DNA of 64,000 bases from Saccharothrix sp. S26 (GCF_021390395.1 NZ_JAJUWT010000015.1:186001-250000), one strand, 5' to 3'. Shown: positions 1-8,606, numbered from the stretch's first letter. Program-made: numbers and translations. Notes: generated by a model from the letters alone, not told the origin.

Positions 1-54
1 GACAACGACCGCATCGCCACCCGGATCGCCTCCGTCCTGTCCGCCGTCTCCTGA
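1..54 (+). CDS. C-terminal end of an unidentified protein (5' end outside window)
   Basis: The first 54 bases read through in frame 1 as 17 codons ending in TGA, with codon usage typical of the window (mostly G or C in third position). The visible tail ends in RIASVLSAVS. No function can be assigned from so short a tail. It converges on the gene at 148-1011, with a repeat cluster between them. Confidence 0.5.
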   Translation, partial: DNDRIATRIASVLSAVS

Positions 55-72
55 CCCCCGGCTCCCGCCTCC

Positions 73-146
73 CGAACGTAGGACTCTCGCGAGAGTCCTA
101 CGTTCGGAACGCGAGAGTCCTACGTTCGGAACACCCGAGTTGAACG
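73..146. repeat. Modular intergenic repeat cluster A between convergent genes
   Basis: Positions 73-106 form a perfect 34-bp palindrome with arms 73-89 and 90-106. The right arm begins a 22-bp unit (89-110) that is repeated directly at 111-132; its centre is GAGAGTCCTACGTTC. It is followed by a copy of the core CCCGAGTTGAACG at 134-146. The same unit and core recur at 9364-9506, 15896-15984 and 27504-27693. The palindrome could fold as a two-sided transcription terminator, since it lies between the ends of two converging genes. Confidence 0.8.
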
Positions 147-147
147 C

Positions 148-1011
148 TCAGGACGCGCCCGCCCGGAACCGCTCCACCAGCCGCGAGTAGCTGTCGTCAC
201 CGTGCCCGGCCCGCACCGCGGCACGCACCAGCTCCGCCGTGCACGCCGGGAACTCCACGTCGATCCCCCGCTCACGGCTCTCCCGCACCAGGTCCTCGGC
301 GGCCGGCAGGTGGTGCTTCAGCGCGCCGAACGGCACCGCGTACTCACCCCGGTCGACCTCCTCCGCCAACGACGGCAGGTAGCCGAGCAGCCCGGTCAAC
401 GACGCCGACGCCGCCTCCACGAACCGCTTCACCTCCACGCCCTGGCTCGACAGCAGCGCCGCGGCGTGCAGGAACCCGTTGAGCGTGCCCCACATCGTGC
501 CGTTCATCGCCATCCCGAACAGCGCCGCCGCGCCCGGGTCGTCCCCCAGAAAAGTCGCGCGCCCGCCTATCAACAACAGCACCTCGGCGTGCTGCTCGAA
601 AGCGGCTTCATCACCCCCGAAGAACACGACCGAATCGGGATGCCCGACAGCCGGCGCGATGGTCATGATCTGCCCGTGCACGTACCGCGCGCCGCGTCGC
701 ACGACCCACGCGGCCAGGTCACGCGCCTCCCCGGACGTCCCGTCGGACAGGTTCACCACCACCCGCCCGGATAGCGACCCGGCCGCCGCCAGGATCGACC
801 GCGCGGCCTCGTTGCCCTTGACGTTCACCACCACGAGCTCGGCGCCCGCGACGGCCTCCTCCGCCGACGCCGCGCCCACCGCACCCTTGGCGACGAGCGC
901 GTCCGCCTTGCCCGGCGTGCGGTTCCACACCGTGGTCCGCTGCCCGCCCTCGAGGAACGCCGTGGCCAGCGCGCTCCCCATCTCACCCAGACCCAACACC
1001 GTGACCGACAT
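148..1011 (-). CDS. Imine-reductase-like NAD(P)-dependent oxidoreductase
   Basis: A 287-residue protein with an N-terminal Rossmann fold opening VTVLGLGEMGSALA, followed by VWNRTPGKADAL, where the Arg and Lys are those usually seen to bind the NADPH phosphate. This is the beta-hydroxyacid dehydrogenase/imine reductase superfamily; length and the helical C-terminal half match imine reductases, which reduce cyclic imines. The substrate cannot be told. I chose the ATG at 1011; a GTG two codons upstream (1017) is possible. A hexamer TAGCGT lies about 7 bases upstream of the start and TTGATC 19 bases before it, so the mRNA may be leaderless. Confidence 0.75.
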   Translation of the reverse strand: MSVTVLGLGEMGSALATAFLEGGQRTTVWNRTPGKADALVAKGAVGAASAEEAVAGAELVVVNVKGNEAARSILAAAGSLSGRVVVNLSDGTSGEARDLAAWVVRRGARYVHGQIMTIAPAVGHPDSVVFFGGDEAAFEQHAEVLLLIGGRATFLGDDPGAAALFGMAMNGTMWGTLNGFLHAAALLSSQGVEVKRFVEAASASLTGLLGYLPSLAEEVDRGEYAVPFGALKHHLPAAEDLVRESRERGIDVEFPACTAELVRAAVRAGHGDDSYSRLVERFRAGAS

Positions 1012-1018
1012 GGTCACG

Positions 1019-1049
1019 ACGCTAAAACCTCGGGTGCACTGGAGATCAA
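1019..1049 (-). promoter_or_regulatory. Candidate promoter of the imine-reductase-like gene
   Basis: On the minus strand TTGATC (1049-1044) and TAGCGT (1024-1019) are separated by 19 bases, and the -10-like hexamer is only about 7 bases from the start codon. Spacing is one to two bases longer than ideal, so this is tentative. Confidence 0.3.
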
Positions 1050-1142
1050 GTACCCGCGGAGGTCACGGGCGGCTGAAGACCTGTGTTGATCGTCTTGCCG
1101 TGCCTGCGCGCTCGGCAAGTAAGCTGATCGGGACCACCGGTC

Positions 1143-1182
1143 CGCATTCCTCCATTCGAGTGACAAATGGTCCGGGAATGCG
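1143..1182. promoter_or_regulatory. Nested dyad upstream of the GGDEF-EAL gene
   Basis: CGCATTCC (1143-1150) and GGAATGCG (1175-1182) are exact inverted repeats. A smaller inverted repeat, CCATT and AATGG, lies inside them. The dyad starts about 80 bases before the GGDEF-EAL start codon and could be an operator or a leader hairpin. Nothing ties it to a particular regulator. Confidence 0.4.
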
Positions 1183-1221
1183 CGGAGAGCGACCCCCGTG
1201 ACGATTGGCGCGCAGAGCTGA

Positions 1222-3315
1222 ATGACGATGGCAGACACAGCGAGAGCCGATGACGAACCCGCTCAATCACGGGACGCGTTCGCACGCCGTTGGGCCGCCG
1301 CCGTCACCGATCCGGGCACCGAACCCGACGACCGGCTGATCGACCTGCTCGCCGGTTGCACCGACGACCTGCGCGCCGCCGTCGAGCACGACGGGTCGGC
1401 CGCACGGGCGCGCGAGGTGGGTCGCCGCCTGGTCGAGCACCACTTAGCGGGCACCGGCACCGTGGAGCGCACGCTCGCCTTCCTCGGCGAGCACCTCGCC
1501 GTCGACGACAGACCGCGACTGATGGCCGCACTGGGCGCGCTCGCCGCCGGTTTCACCGAAGCGCTGTGCCGCCGCACGCTCGACGAGCAGCAGCACGACC
1601 ACGAGCTGAGCTCCACCCGGACGACCGAATCCGCGGTCCGGGCGAGTGAGGCGAAGTTCCGCGCCGTGTTCCAGACCTCGGCGCTGGCCATCGCGGTCGC
1701 CGACATCGACGGCGTGATCCTCGACTGCAACGACGCCATGCTCGCCCTGCTGGACCGCACTTCGGAGGAGCTGGTCGGCTCGCGGGGCCGCGACCTGGTC
1801 CACCCCGACGAGCGCGACCTGATCTCCCGCACCGCCCAGCAGCTGCACGCCGGTCGCGAGCACGTGCGCGCGGAGACCCGGCTGGTCAAGGCCGACGGCG
1901 AGCTGGTGAGCGTGGTCATCGCCATCGCCCTGCTGCGCGACGACGACGGCGAGCCCGCGTTCTACGTCACCCTGATCGAGAGCCTGGACGAGGTCCGCGC
2001 GTTGCAGTCGCAGCTGGTGCGGCAGAGCCTGCACGACGTGCAGACCGGCCTGCCGAACCGGGCGCAGTTCGTCGGCTGGCTGGAGGGCGCGGTCGGCACC
2101 CGCGGCCCCGCCACGCTCGCCCTCGTCGTGTTCGACCTCGACGGGTTCCGGGTGGTCAACGACGCGTTCGGGCACGACGTCGGCAACCGCGTCCTCACCG
2201 CCGTCGCCGGGCACCTGCGGTCGGTGTTCGACGGGATCGGGCAGTTGGCCCGGATCGGGCCGGACGAGTTCGGCGTGCTGATCCGCGACCCGGCGGACGT
2301 GGCGGGCGTCGTCGCGCTCACCGAGTCGGCCGTCGAGCTGCTCGCCGAACCCGTCTGGGTGGGTGACGACGGCATCGGCGTGACCGCCAGCGTCGGCATC
2401 GTGGTGCAGCCGGCCCGCGGCGCGGACGCGGTCGAGCTGCTGCGGTGCGTCGACCTGACCGTGCGGTGGGCCAAGGACGACGGCAAGGCGCAGTGGGCGC
2501 TCTACGACAAGGCCCGCGACCAGCGTGAACGCGCCCGGATGCGGCTGGCCGCGTCGATCTCCGGCGGGTTGGAGCAGGGCGAGTTCCGGGTCGACTACGA
2601 ACCGGTGCACGCGCTGGCGGACGGGTCGCTGCTGGCCGTCGAGGCGCGGTTGCGGTGGGACCACCCGACCGAGGGCGTGCTCGACCCGCAGGAGCTGGTG
2701 TCGCTGTCGACGTGCACCGGCATGGCGGCGCGGCTGGGCAAGTGGGCCATCGCGCAGGCGTGCGCCGACGCGGGGCGTTGGCACGCGGAGTTCGGCGACG
2801 CCGCGCCCGTGCTGAGCATGGACCTGACCGCGCGGCAGTGCCAGGAGCCGGAGCTGGTGGCGACCGTGCGCGCGGCGTTGCGCGACAGCGGGCTGCCGGC
2901 GCGGCTGCTGCAGTTCGAGCTGAGCGAGCACCTGCCCGCGTTGATCAGCGAGGACCAGGTCGAGGAGCTGACCTACCTGGCCGAGCACGGCGTGCGGCTG
3001 GTGCTCGACCAGGTCGGCGGCGGCAACGTGCCGCTGGACCGGTTGCGGCGGATCCCGTTGACCGCGGTGAAGTTCCAGGGCTCACCGGTGTACGGGCTGG
3101 CCGAGGGCGCGGACCCGGTCGAGGAGAGCGCGGCCGTGACGCTGCTCTCGTGGACGCGCGGCACGTTGGGCGTGCCGCTGTTCGCGGCGGGCGTGCGCAC
3201 CGGGGCCGAGGCCAGGCGGCTGGTGGAGCTGGGCGTCACGGGCGCGCAGGGTCCGCTGTTCGGGTCGAAGCTGCTGACCGCCGACGAGGTCCGCGGGATT
3301 CTTGGCAAGTCCTGA
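1222..3315 (+). CDS. PAS-GGDEF-EAL protein with degenerate catalytic motifs
   Basis: A 697-residue soluble cyclic-di-GMP-type protein. A helical N-terminal region (about 1-140) is followed by PAS (about 145-265), GGDEF (about 270-430) and EAL (about 440-690). The GGDEF signature reads RIGPDEF, the EAL motif reads VEARLRW, the DDFGTG loop reads LDQVGGG, the conserved Asn is Asp (LSMDLTA), and the Lys-Asp pair reads KFQ. Both domains therefore look catalytically impaired, so a sensory or binding role is more likely than turnover. Codon 75 (1444-1446) is TTA, rare in such GC-rich genomes and in Streptomyces a mark of bldA-dependent translation. The start is ATG 1222; ATG 1228 is possible. Confidence 0.85.
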   Translation: MTMADTARADDEPAQSRDAFARRWAAAVTDPGTEPDDRLIDLLAGCTDDLRAAVEHDGSAARAREVGRRLVEHHLAGTGTVERTLAFLGEHLAVDDRPRLMAALGALAAGFTEALCRRTLDEQQHDHELSSTRTTESAVRASEAKFRAVFQTSALAIAVADIDGVILDCNDAMLALLDRTSEELVGSRGRDLVHPDERDLISRTAQQLHAGREHVRAETRLVKADGELVSVVIAIALLRDDDGEPAFYVTLIESLDEVRALQSQLVRQSLHDVQTGLPNRAQFVGWLEGAVGTRGPATLALVVFDLDGFRVVNDAFGHDVGNRVLTAVAGHLRSVFDGIGQLARIGPDEFGVLIRDPADVAGVVALTESAVELLAEPVWVGDDGIGVTASVGIVVQPARGADAVELLRCVDLTVRWAKDDGKAQWALYDKARDQRERARMRLAASISGGLEQGEFRVDYEPVHALADGSLLAVEARLRWDHPTEGVLDPQELVSLSTCTGMAARLGKWAIAQACADAGRWHAEFGDAAPVLSMDLTARQCQEPELVATVRAALRDSGLPARLLQFELSEHLPALISEDQVEELTYLAEHGVRLVLDQVGGGNVPLDRLRRIPLTAVKFQGSPVYGLAEGADPVEESAAVTLLSWTRGTLGVPLFAAGVRTGAEARRLVELGVTGAQGPLFGSKLLTADEVRGILGKS

Positions 3316-3360
3316 TGGGACGCTCAGCTTGCTCATAGCCCGCGGGTCGACGCTGGACGC

Positions 3361-4200
3361 ATGACGACACAGGGCTTCCCCGCCATGAGCGGGACGTTGG
3401 AGGAGCGGGCGCCGTTCTGGCGGCGTCGTACCGGCACGGTGATCACCTCGGCGGCGTTGGCGGCCGCGTTGTTCGGCGGTGTCACCGGCGGGGTGGTGGG
3501 CGCGATGAACGCCTCGCCCGCCTCGGTGACGCCGGTGAGCGGCCCGGTGGCGGCGAACGCCTCGTCCACCCTGGACGTCTCGGCCATCGCCGCGAAGGTG
3601 CTGCCGAGCGTGGTGCAGGTGAACGTGGTGTCGGCGCAGGGCCAGGGCATCGGTTCCGGGGTCGTGCTGACCGCGGACGGCCGGATCCTGACCAACAACC
3701 ACGTGGTGGCGGGCGCGCGGGAGGTGACCGTGACGTTGAGCGACGGGCGCACCGCGGGCGCCTCCGTGGTCGGCACGGACCCGTCCAGCGACCTGGCGGT
3801 CGTGCAGGTGTCGGGGGTCAGCGGCCTGACGCCCGCCACGTTCGGCGACTCCGACCAGGTGAGGATCGGTGACCAGGTCGTCGCGATCGGCTCGCCGGAG
3901 GGGCTCCAGGGCACCGTCACGTCGGGCATCGTCAGCGCCCTGGACCGCACGGTGACCGTGCCGGGCACGTCCTCGGGCCGCCACGGCTCGTCGTCGGTCA
4001 GCTACCAGGCCATCCAGACCGACGCCTCGATCAACCCCGGCAACTCGGGCGGGCCGCTGGTCGACTCGGCGGGCCGGGTCATCGGCATCAACTCGGCGAT
4101 CTACTCGCCCGCGTCCGACAGCGGTCAGGCGGGCAGCGTGGGCATCGGCTTCGCCATCCCGTCCGACCAGGTCCAGCAGATCGTCGGCCGGCTGTCGTGA
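3361..4200 (+). CDS. Membrane-anchored trypsin-like (HtrA-type) serine protease without PDZ domain
   Basis: A 279-residue protein. A short basic cytoplasmic stretch ending FWRRR is followed by a membrane segment (about residues 25-48), a short linker, and an S1C-type protease domain. The catalytic triad is visible as His in TNNHVVAG, Asp in SSDLAVVQV and Ser in GNSGGPLVD. The protein ends right after the protease domain (DQVQQIVGRLS), so the PDZ domain usual in DegP/HtrA is absent. It probably acts outside the membrane on damaged or surface proteins. It starts 45 bases after the GGDEF-EAL gene on the same strand and may be co-transcribed with it. Confidence 0.85.
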   Translation: MTTQGFPAMSGTLEERAPFWRRRTGTVITSAALAAALFGGVTGGVVGAMNASPASVTPVSGPVAANASSTLDVSAIAAKVLPSVVQVNVVSAQGQGIGSGVVLTADGRILTNNHVVAGAREVTVTLSDGRTAGASVVGTDPSSDLAVVQVSGVSGLTPATFGDSDQVRIGDQVVAIGSPEGLQGTVTSGIVSALDRTVTVPGTSSGRHGSSSVSYQAIQTDASINPGNSGGPLVDSAGRVIGINSAIYSPASDSGQAGSVGIGFAIPSDQVQQIVGRLS

Positions 4201-4264
4201 CCGGTGGGGCGTGGACGTCCGATCGCGGCCAGGCCGACGATCCCGTCGACCCGGCCGCGGTGGC

Positions 4265-4293
4265 GGGTGGCGCGACCGGCGGCCGCGCCACCC
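4265..4293. terminator. GC-rich hairpin between convergent genes
   Basis: GGGTGGCGCG (4265-4274) and CGCGCCACCC (4284-4293) are a perfect 10-bp inverted repeat with a 9-base loop, between the ends of the protease and methyltransferase genes. It lacks a clear T-run on either side, as is common in actinomycetes, and could serve both directions. Confidence 0.6.
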
Positions 4294-4300
4294 GACGGCC

Positions 4301-5536
4301 TCAGCCCAGCCACTCCGGCCGCAACGGCATGTGCGACGTGGTGCCGTCCAGCTTCACGCCCAGCACCTGGTGCAGCTGGATGTTGTTGCGCTCGAAGCCC
4401 AACCGGGACGCGGCCAGGTACAGCCGCCACACCCGGGCCCGGCCCAGCCCCACCTCGCTCACCGCGTCGTCCCAGTGCTTCTCGAGGTTCTCGCACCACG
4501 CCGCCAACGTCATGGCGTAGTGCTCGCGGAGGTTCTCCTCGTGCCGCACCTCGAACCCGGTGTCGTGCATCAGCGACACGATGTGCCCCGGCCCGACCAG
4601 CTCGCCGTCCGGGAACACGTACCGGTTGATGAAACCGCCGGTCCGCGCGGGCTGCTTGTTGTCCGGCCGGGTGATGCAGTGGTTGAGCATCCGCCCGCCG
4701 GGCTTGAGCTTGCCGTACAGCGACCGGAAGTACCCGGGCAGCTTCGCCTTGCCGATGTGCTCGGTCAGGCCGATCGAGCTGACCGCGTCGAACCCGGTCT
4801 CCCGCACGTCGCGGTAGTCGAGGTAGCGCACCTCGGCGAGGTCGGACAGCCCGGCCTCCACGATCGCCTTCTGCGCCCACTCGGCCTGGTTGCGCGACAA
4901 CGTCACGCCGAGCGCCTTCACGCCGTACTCGCGCGCGGCGTGCATGACCATCCCGCCCCAGCCGCAGCCGACGTCCAGCAGCCGCATCCCCGGCTTGAGC
5001 CCGAGCTTGCGCGCCACCAGGTCGTGCTTGGCGAACTGCGCCTGCTCCAGGGTGGACTCCGCGGTCGGGTACACGGCGCACGTGTACGCCATGGACGGAC
5101 CGAGGACCCACTCGTAGAACGTGTTCGACACGTCGTAGTGGTGCGCGATCGCCTCGCGGTCACGCGCCTTGGAGTGCCGCAGGCCGCGCAGCCGGCGCTC
5201 CTGCGGCGGCACCTCCACCTTCGTGCCCAACCGGGTGCGCCCGAGCGTGGCCAGCAGCTCCAACCGCTCACCCCACGGCACCTCGCGCAACGAGATCTCG
5301 GACAGCTGCTTCAACGCGCCGTAAACGTCGCCGATGATCTCCAGGTGCCCGGTCACGTACGCCCGCGCCAACCCCAGCTCACCCGGCGCGGACGCCAGGT
5401 ACGACAACGCCTCCGGTGTGCGCACCTCGATGCTCACACCCGCGTCGGCCGGCCCCGCGTGGCTGCCGTCGTACGCGCTGAACCGCACGGACGCGCCACC
5501 TCCGACCGCCCGCTGGAACACCTCCGCCAACCGCAT
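4301..5536 (-). CDS. tmsB: SAM-dependent fatty-acyl methyltransferase (TmsB/UfaA1/CfaS family)
   Basis: A 411-residue cyclopropane-fatty-acid-synthase family protein. The SAM-binding loop LLDVGCGWGG is visible near the middle, with YTCAVYPT before it and LTEHIGKAKLPGYF after it. Its partner 15 bases upstream is an FAD-dependent reductase of the TmsA type. In mycobacteria and corynebacteria this pair makes 10-methyl fatty acids such as tuberculostearic acid: TmsB adds a methylene group at C10 of a phospholipid-bound oleoyl chain. The gene name rests on that pairing. The start ATG 5536 is preceded by the ribosome binding site AAGGGAG. Simple cyclopropane synthase activity is the alternative. 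Confidence 0.8.
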   Translation of the reverse strand: MRLAEVFQRAVGGGASVRFSAYDGSHAGPADAGVSIEVRTPEALSYLASAPGELGLARAYVTGHLEIIGDVYGALKQLSEISLREVPWGERLELLATLGRTRLGTKVEVPPQERRLRGLRHSKARDREAIAHHYDVSNTFYEWVLGPSMAYTCAVYPTAESTLEQAQFAKHDLVARKLGLKPGMRLLDVGCGWGGMVMHAAREYGVKALGVTLSRNQAEWAQKAIVEAGLSDLAEVRYLDYRDVRETGFDAVSSIGLTEHIGKAKLPGYFRSLYGKLKPGGRMLNHCITRPDNKQPARTGGFINRYVFPDGELVGPGHIVSLMHDTGFEVRHEENLREHYAMTLAAWCENLEKHWDDAVSEVGLGRARVWRLYLAASRLGFERNNIQLHQVLGVKLDGTTSHMPLRPEWLG

Positions 5537-5551
5537 TGGCCCCGGCTCCCT

Positions 5552-6925
5552 TCACCTACGGAGAACACACTTGGCGTACAAATCGGGCAGCCGGCCCGCC
5601 GGGTCGTACCGCTTCTTCAGGTCCTGGTAGGTCGGGCCGCTGTAGTTGTCCCAGAACTCCTCCTCGTCGTAGTAGGAGTCGGAGTACAGCGACTTGTGCC
5701 CGCCCAGCTCGGTGACCTTCTCCTCGATCAGCCGGTTGCGGCTGCCCATCTCCTCGTCGGGCCGCAACGGCACCGTCGACCAGAAGCCGACGTTGACGTA
5801 CAGCACGTCCGGGTCCATCGGGTACAGCGGCCAGTTCGTCCGGCTCCCGTCGGCCTGCTCCCTGAGCCGCACCGGGCACAGCCACACCGGGCTGATGCCG
5901 ATCTCGCGGTGGAAGAAGTCGAGGAACTCGGCGAGCCGGTCGACCGGGATCTCCACGTCCTGGATCACCGGTTCCTGCACCGCCTTGCTCAACCGGGCGG
6001 ACAGCTTGTGCCGCCGGTCCCACGCCACGACCTTGCGGTACACGTCCGAGCGCAGGTAGCGCTTGGGCACGAGCCGCCGCACGACCGGGTGCTGCACGCC
6101 GAACGCGCGCGAGCACCAGAACCAGTCGGTGTCCCACCGCCACAGGTAGTCGCGCACGGTCAGGTAGTCGACGCTGCGCCGCTGGATCGACCGGTAGTAG
6201 ATGCCGTTGCCGGTGTAGTCCGAGGTGAACGGCGCGGTGTCGGCCCAGTTCGCCAGCGTCAGGTACTGCTCGCGGCCGGTGAACACGGTCCCGTCCACGA
6301 AGTCGACCGGTTCGCCCTGGTAGGAGCGCTCGGCGCAGACCCGCGCGATCACCTCGGCGCACTCGGCCGCGTCGGCGAACGGCACGTGCCGCAGCCGCAC
6401 GTACGGTTTGACCGGTTCGAGCTCGATGTCCAACCGGAGCGTGTAGCCCAGCGTGCCGTAGGAGTTCGGGAAACCGCGGAACAGGTCGTCGCCCGGCTTC
6501 ACCACGACGACCTCGCCGTCGCCGGTCATCACCTCGAGCTCGCGCACGGACTCGTGCGGCAGGCCGTTGCGGAACGAGCTGGACTCGATGCCGAGGCCGG
6601 CCACCGCGCCGCCCAGCGTGATCGTCTTGAGCTGCGGCACGACCAGCGGCATGAGGCCGTGCGGCAGGGTGGCGTCGACCAGGTGCTCGTAGGTCGTCAT
6701 GCCCTGGACCTGCGCGGTCCGCGCCTCGACGTCCACCGACAGGACCCGGTCGAACCGGGCCACGTCGAGCCCGCCGCCCTGGTCGGCGCGGAACCGGAAC
6801 AGGTTCGACGTCGACTTGGCCAGGCGCACCGGCGCACCGGCCGGGATCGCCGCGTACTGACCGCGCAACGCGGCCACCGCTCGCTCGTGGTCGGACTCCC
6901 GGCTCAGCCGTGCGTGATCCCTCAC
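5552..6925 (-). CDS. tmsA: FAD-dependent 10-methylene-fatty-acyl reductase (TmsA/BfaA-like)
   Basis: About 457 residues. The N-terminal half is a PCMH-type FAD-binding domain (RLAKSTSNLFR, then PQLKTITLGGAVAGLGIESSS with the flavin-contacting glycines), related to plant DIMINUTO/DWF1 sterol reductase. In TmsA-type enzymes it reduces the 10-methylene fatty acyl made by TmsB to the 10-methyl form using NADPH. It is the first gene of a two-gene operon with the methyltransferase. The longest frame opens with a TTG at 6967; I prefer GTG 6925, which gives the usual N-terminus, though no strong ribosome binding site marks either start. The gene is divergent from the AidB-like gene. Confidence 0.72.
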   Translation of the reverse strand: MRDHARLSRESDHERAVAALRGQYAAIPAGAPVRLAKSTSNLFRFRADQGGGLDVARFDRVLSVDVEARTAQVQGMTTYEHLVDATLPHGLMPLVVPQLKTITLGGAVAGLGIESSSFRNGLPHESVRELEVMTGDGEVVVVKPGDDLFRGFPNSYGTLGYTLRLDIELEPVKPYVRLRHVPFADAAECAEVIARVCAERSYQGEPVDFVDGTVFTGREQYLTLANWADTAPFTSDYTGNGIYYRSIQRRSVDYLTVRDYLWRWDTDWFWCSRAFGVQHPVVRRLVPKRYLRSDVYRKVVAWDRRHKLSARLSKAVQEPVIQDVEIPVDRLAEFLDFFHREIGISPVWLCPVRLREQADGSRTNWPLYPMDPDVLYVNVGFWSTVPLRPDEEMGSRNRLIEEKVTELGGHKSLYSDSYYDEEEFWDNYSGPTYQDLKKRYDPAGRLPDLYAKCVLRR

Positions 6926-6993
6926 GGCACCGACGTTAGGCCGCCGGAGCTTGATCAGCACCCCCAAATTTCACGGCTGTCCAAGTTACCGAC

Positions 6994-7004
6994 GAGTAGT
7001 ACTC
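6994..7004. promoter_or_regulatory. Palindrome and -10-like element before the AidB-like gene
   Basis: GAGTA-G-TACTC is a perfect inverted repeat in the short space between tmsA and the AidB-like gene. The plus-strand start codon follows at 7014, so the TAGTACT part could be the -10 of a leaderless transcript with the palindrome as operator. No regulator is known from the sequence. Confidence 0.4.
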
Positions 7005-7013
7005 TAGGCGGTT

Positions 7014-8606
7014 ATGACCCACGCCACTCATGAGGTGACCAACCAGGTCCCGCCGCTGGCCGGCCACGACGTCGCCGCGGACCCGGCGCTGCTGGACGGC
7101 CTGCGGCGCGGCGGCGCGGAGTGGGCCGAGGCCGACGTCCGGGAGCTGGGCGTGCTCGCGGGCACCCCGCACGTCCAGGACCTGGGACGGCTCGCCAACG
7201 CGCACCCGCCCGTGCTGCACACCCACGACCGGTACGGCCACCGGATCGACGAGGTCGAGTTCCACCCCGCCTGGCACGAGCTGATGACCACCGCCGTCTC
7301 GCACGGCCTGCACGCGGCCCCGTGGGCGGACGACCGGCCGGGCGCGCACGTCGCCCGCGCGGCCAAGTTCTACGTGTGGAGCCAGGCCGAGGCGGGCCAC
7401 GGGTGCCCGATCTCGATGACGTACGCCGCCGTGCCCGCTTTGCGCCGTACACCCGTTTTGGCCCAACGGTTCGAGCCGCTGCTGGCGTCGCGCGAGTACG
7501 ACTTCGGGCTGCGCGAGCCGTCGTCCAAGCGCGGGTTGATCGCGGGCATGTCGATGACCGAGAAGCAGGGCGGCTCGGACGTCCGGGCGAACACCACGCG
7601 CGCCGTGCCCGCCGGCGACCACTACCTGCTGACCGGGCACAAGTGGTTCACCTCCGCGCCGATGTCGGACCTGTTCCTGACCCTGGCGCAGGCGCCGGGC
7701 GGGCTGTCGTGCTTCGTGCTGCCGCGCGTGCTGCCCGACGGCACGCGCAACGCGATGTTCCTCCAGCGGCTCAAGGACAAGCTCGGCAACAAGTCCAACG
7801 CGTCCGCGGAGCTGGAGTACGACGGCGCGGTCGGGTGGCTGGTCGGCGAGGAGGGGCAGGGCGTGCGGACCATCATCGAGATGGTCAACATGACCCGGCT
7901 GGACTGCGTGCTCGGCTCGGCGGCCGGGATGAGGCTGGGGCTGACCCAGGCCACGCACCACGCGGCGCACCGCAAGGCGTTCGGCGCTTACCTGGTCGAC
8001 CAGCCCGCGATGCGCAACGTGCTGGCCGACCTGGCGGTGGAGTCGGAGGCGGCGACCACGGTGGCGTTGTGGCTGGCGGGCTCGCGCAGCAGGCTGGGCC
8101 TCGCGGTGAGCAAGTACTGGGTGTGCAAGCGGGCGCCCGCGCACGCCGCCGAGGCGTTGGAGTGCTTGGGCGGCAACGGCTACATCGAGGACTCGGGGAT
8201 GCCGCGGCTGTTCCGCGAGTCGCCGTTGATGTCCATCTGGGAGGGTTCGGGGAACGTGGCGGCGCTCGACGCGTTGCGCGCGCTCGGGCGTTCACCCAGT
8301 GCGGTGGAGGAGTTCTTCGGCGAGCTGGACGCGGCGCGGGGCGCGGACCGTCGGCTGGACGCGGCGGTCGACGGGATCAAGGCCGAGCTGACCGACGTGA
8401 CGGACCTGGAGGTGCGGGCGCGGCGGTTGGTGGAGCGGATGGCGTTGGCGTTGCAGGGCGCGTTGCTGGTGCGGTACGGGCACCCGGCGGTGGCGGACGC
8501 GTTCTGCGCGTCGCGGCTGTCCGGCGACTGGGGCGTGGCGTTCGGCACGCTGCCGCGCGGGGTGGACTTCGGCGCGATCGTGGAACGGGGGTTGCCGAAG
8601 CCGTGA
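7014..8606 (+). CDS. AidB-like acyl-CoA dehydrogenase family protein
   Basis: A 530-residue flavoprotein of the long acyl-CoA dehydrogenase branch that includes E. coli AidB, longer than the usual 380-residue enzymes. The flavin/substrate motif MSMTEKQGGSDV is typical of the AidB branch, as is LECLGGNGYIEDSGMPRLFRE farther on. AidB-type proteins are tied to the response to alkylating agents, and some have weak isovaleryl-CoA dehydrogenase activity; here an enoyl-CoA hydratase gene overlaps the stop codon (GTGA), which points to acyl-CoA metabolism. The ATG has no leader room for a ribosome binding site and is probably leaderless. Confidence 0.82.
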   Translation: MTHATHEVTNQVPPLAGHDVAADPALLDGLRRGGAEWAEADVRELGVLAGTPHVQDLGRLANAHPPVLHTHDRYGHRIDEVEFHPAWHELMTTAVSHGLHAAPWADDRPGAHVARAAKFYVWSQAEAGHGCPISMTYAAVPALRRTPVLAQRFEPLLASREYDFGLREPSSKRGLIAGMSMTEKQGGSDVRANTTRAVPAGDHYLLTGHKWFTSAPMSDLFLTLAQAPGGLSCFVLPRVLPDGTRNAMFLQRLKDKLGNKSNASAELEYDGAVGWLVGEEGQGVRTIIEMVNMTRLDCVLGSAAGMRLGLTQATHHAAHRKAFGAYLVDQPAMRNVLADLAVESEAATTVALWLAGSRSRLGLAVSKYWVCKRAPAHAAEALECLGGNGYIEDSGMPRLFRESPLMSIWEGSGNVAALDALRALGRSPSAVEEFFGELDAARGADRRLDAAVDGIKAELTDVTDLEVRARRLVERMALALQGALLVRYGHPAVADAFCASRLSGDWGVAFGTLPRGVDFGAIVERGLPKP

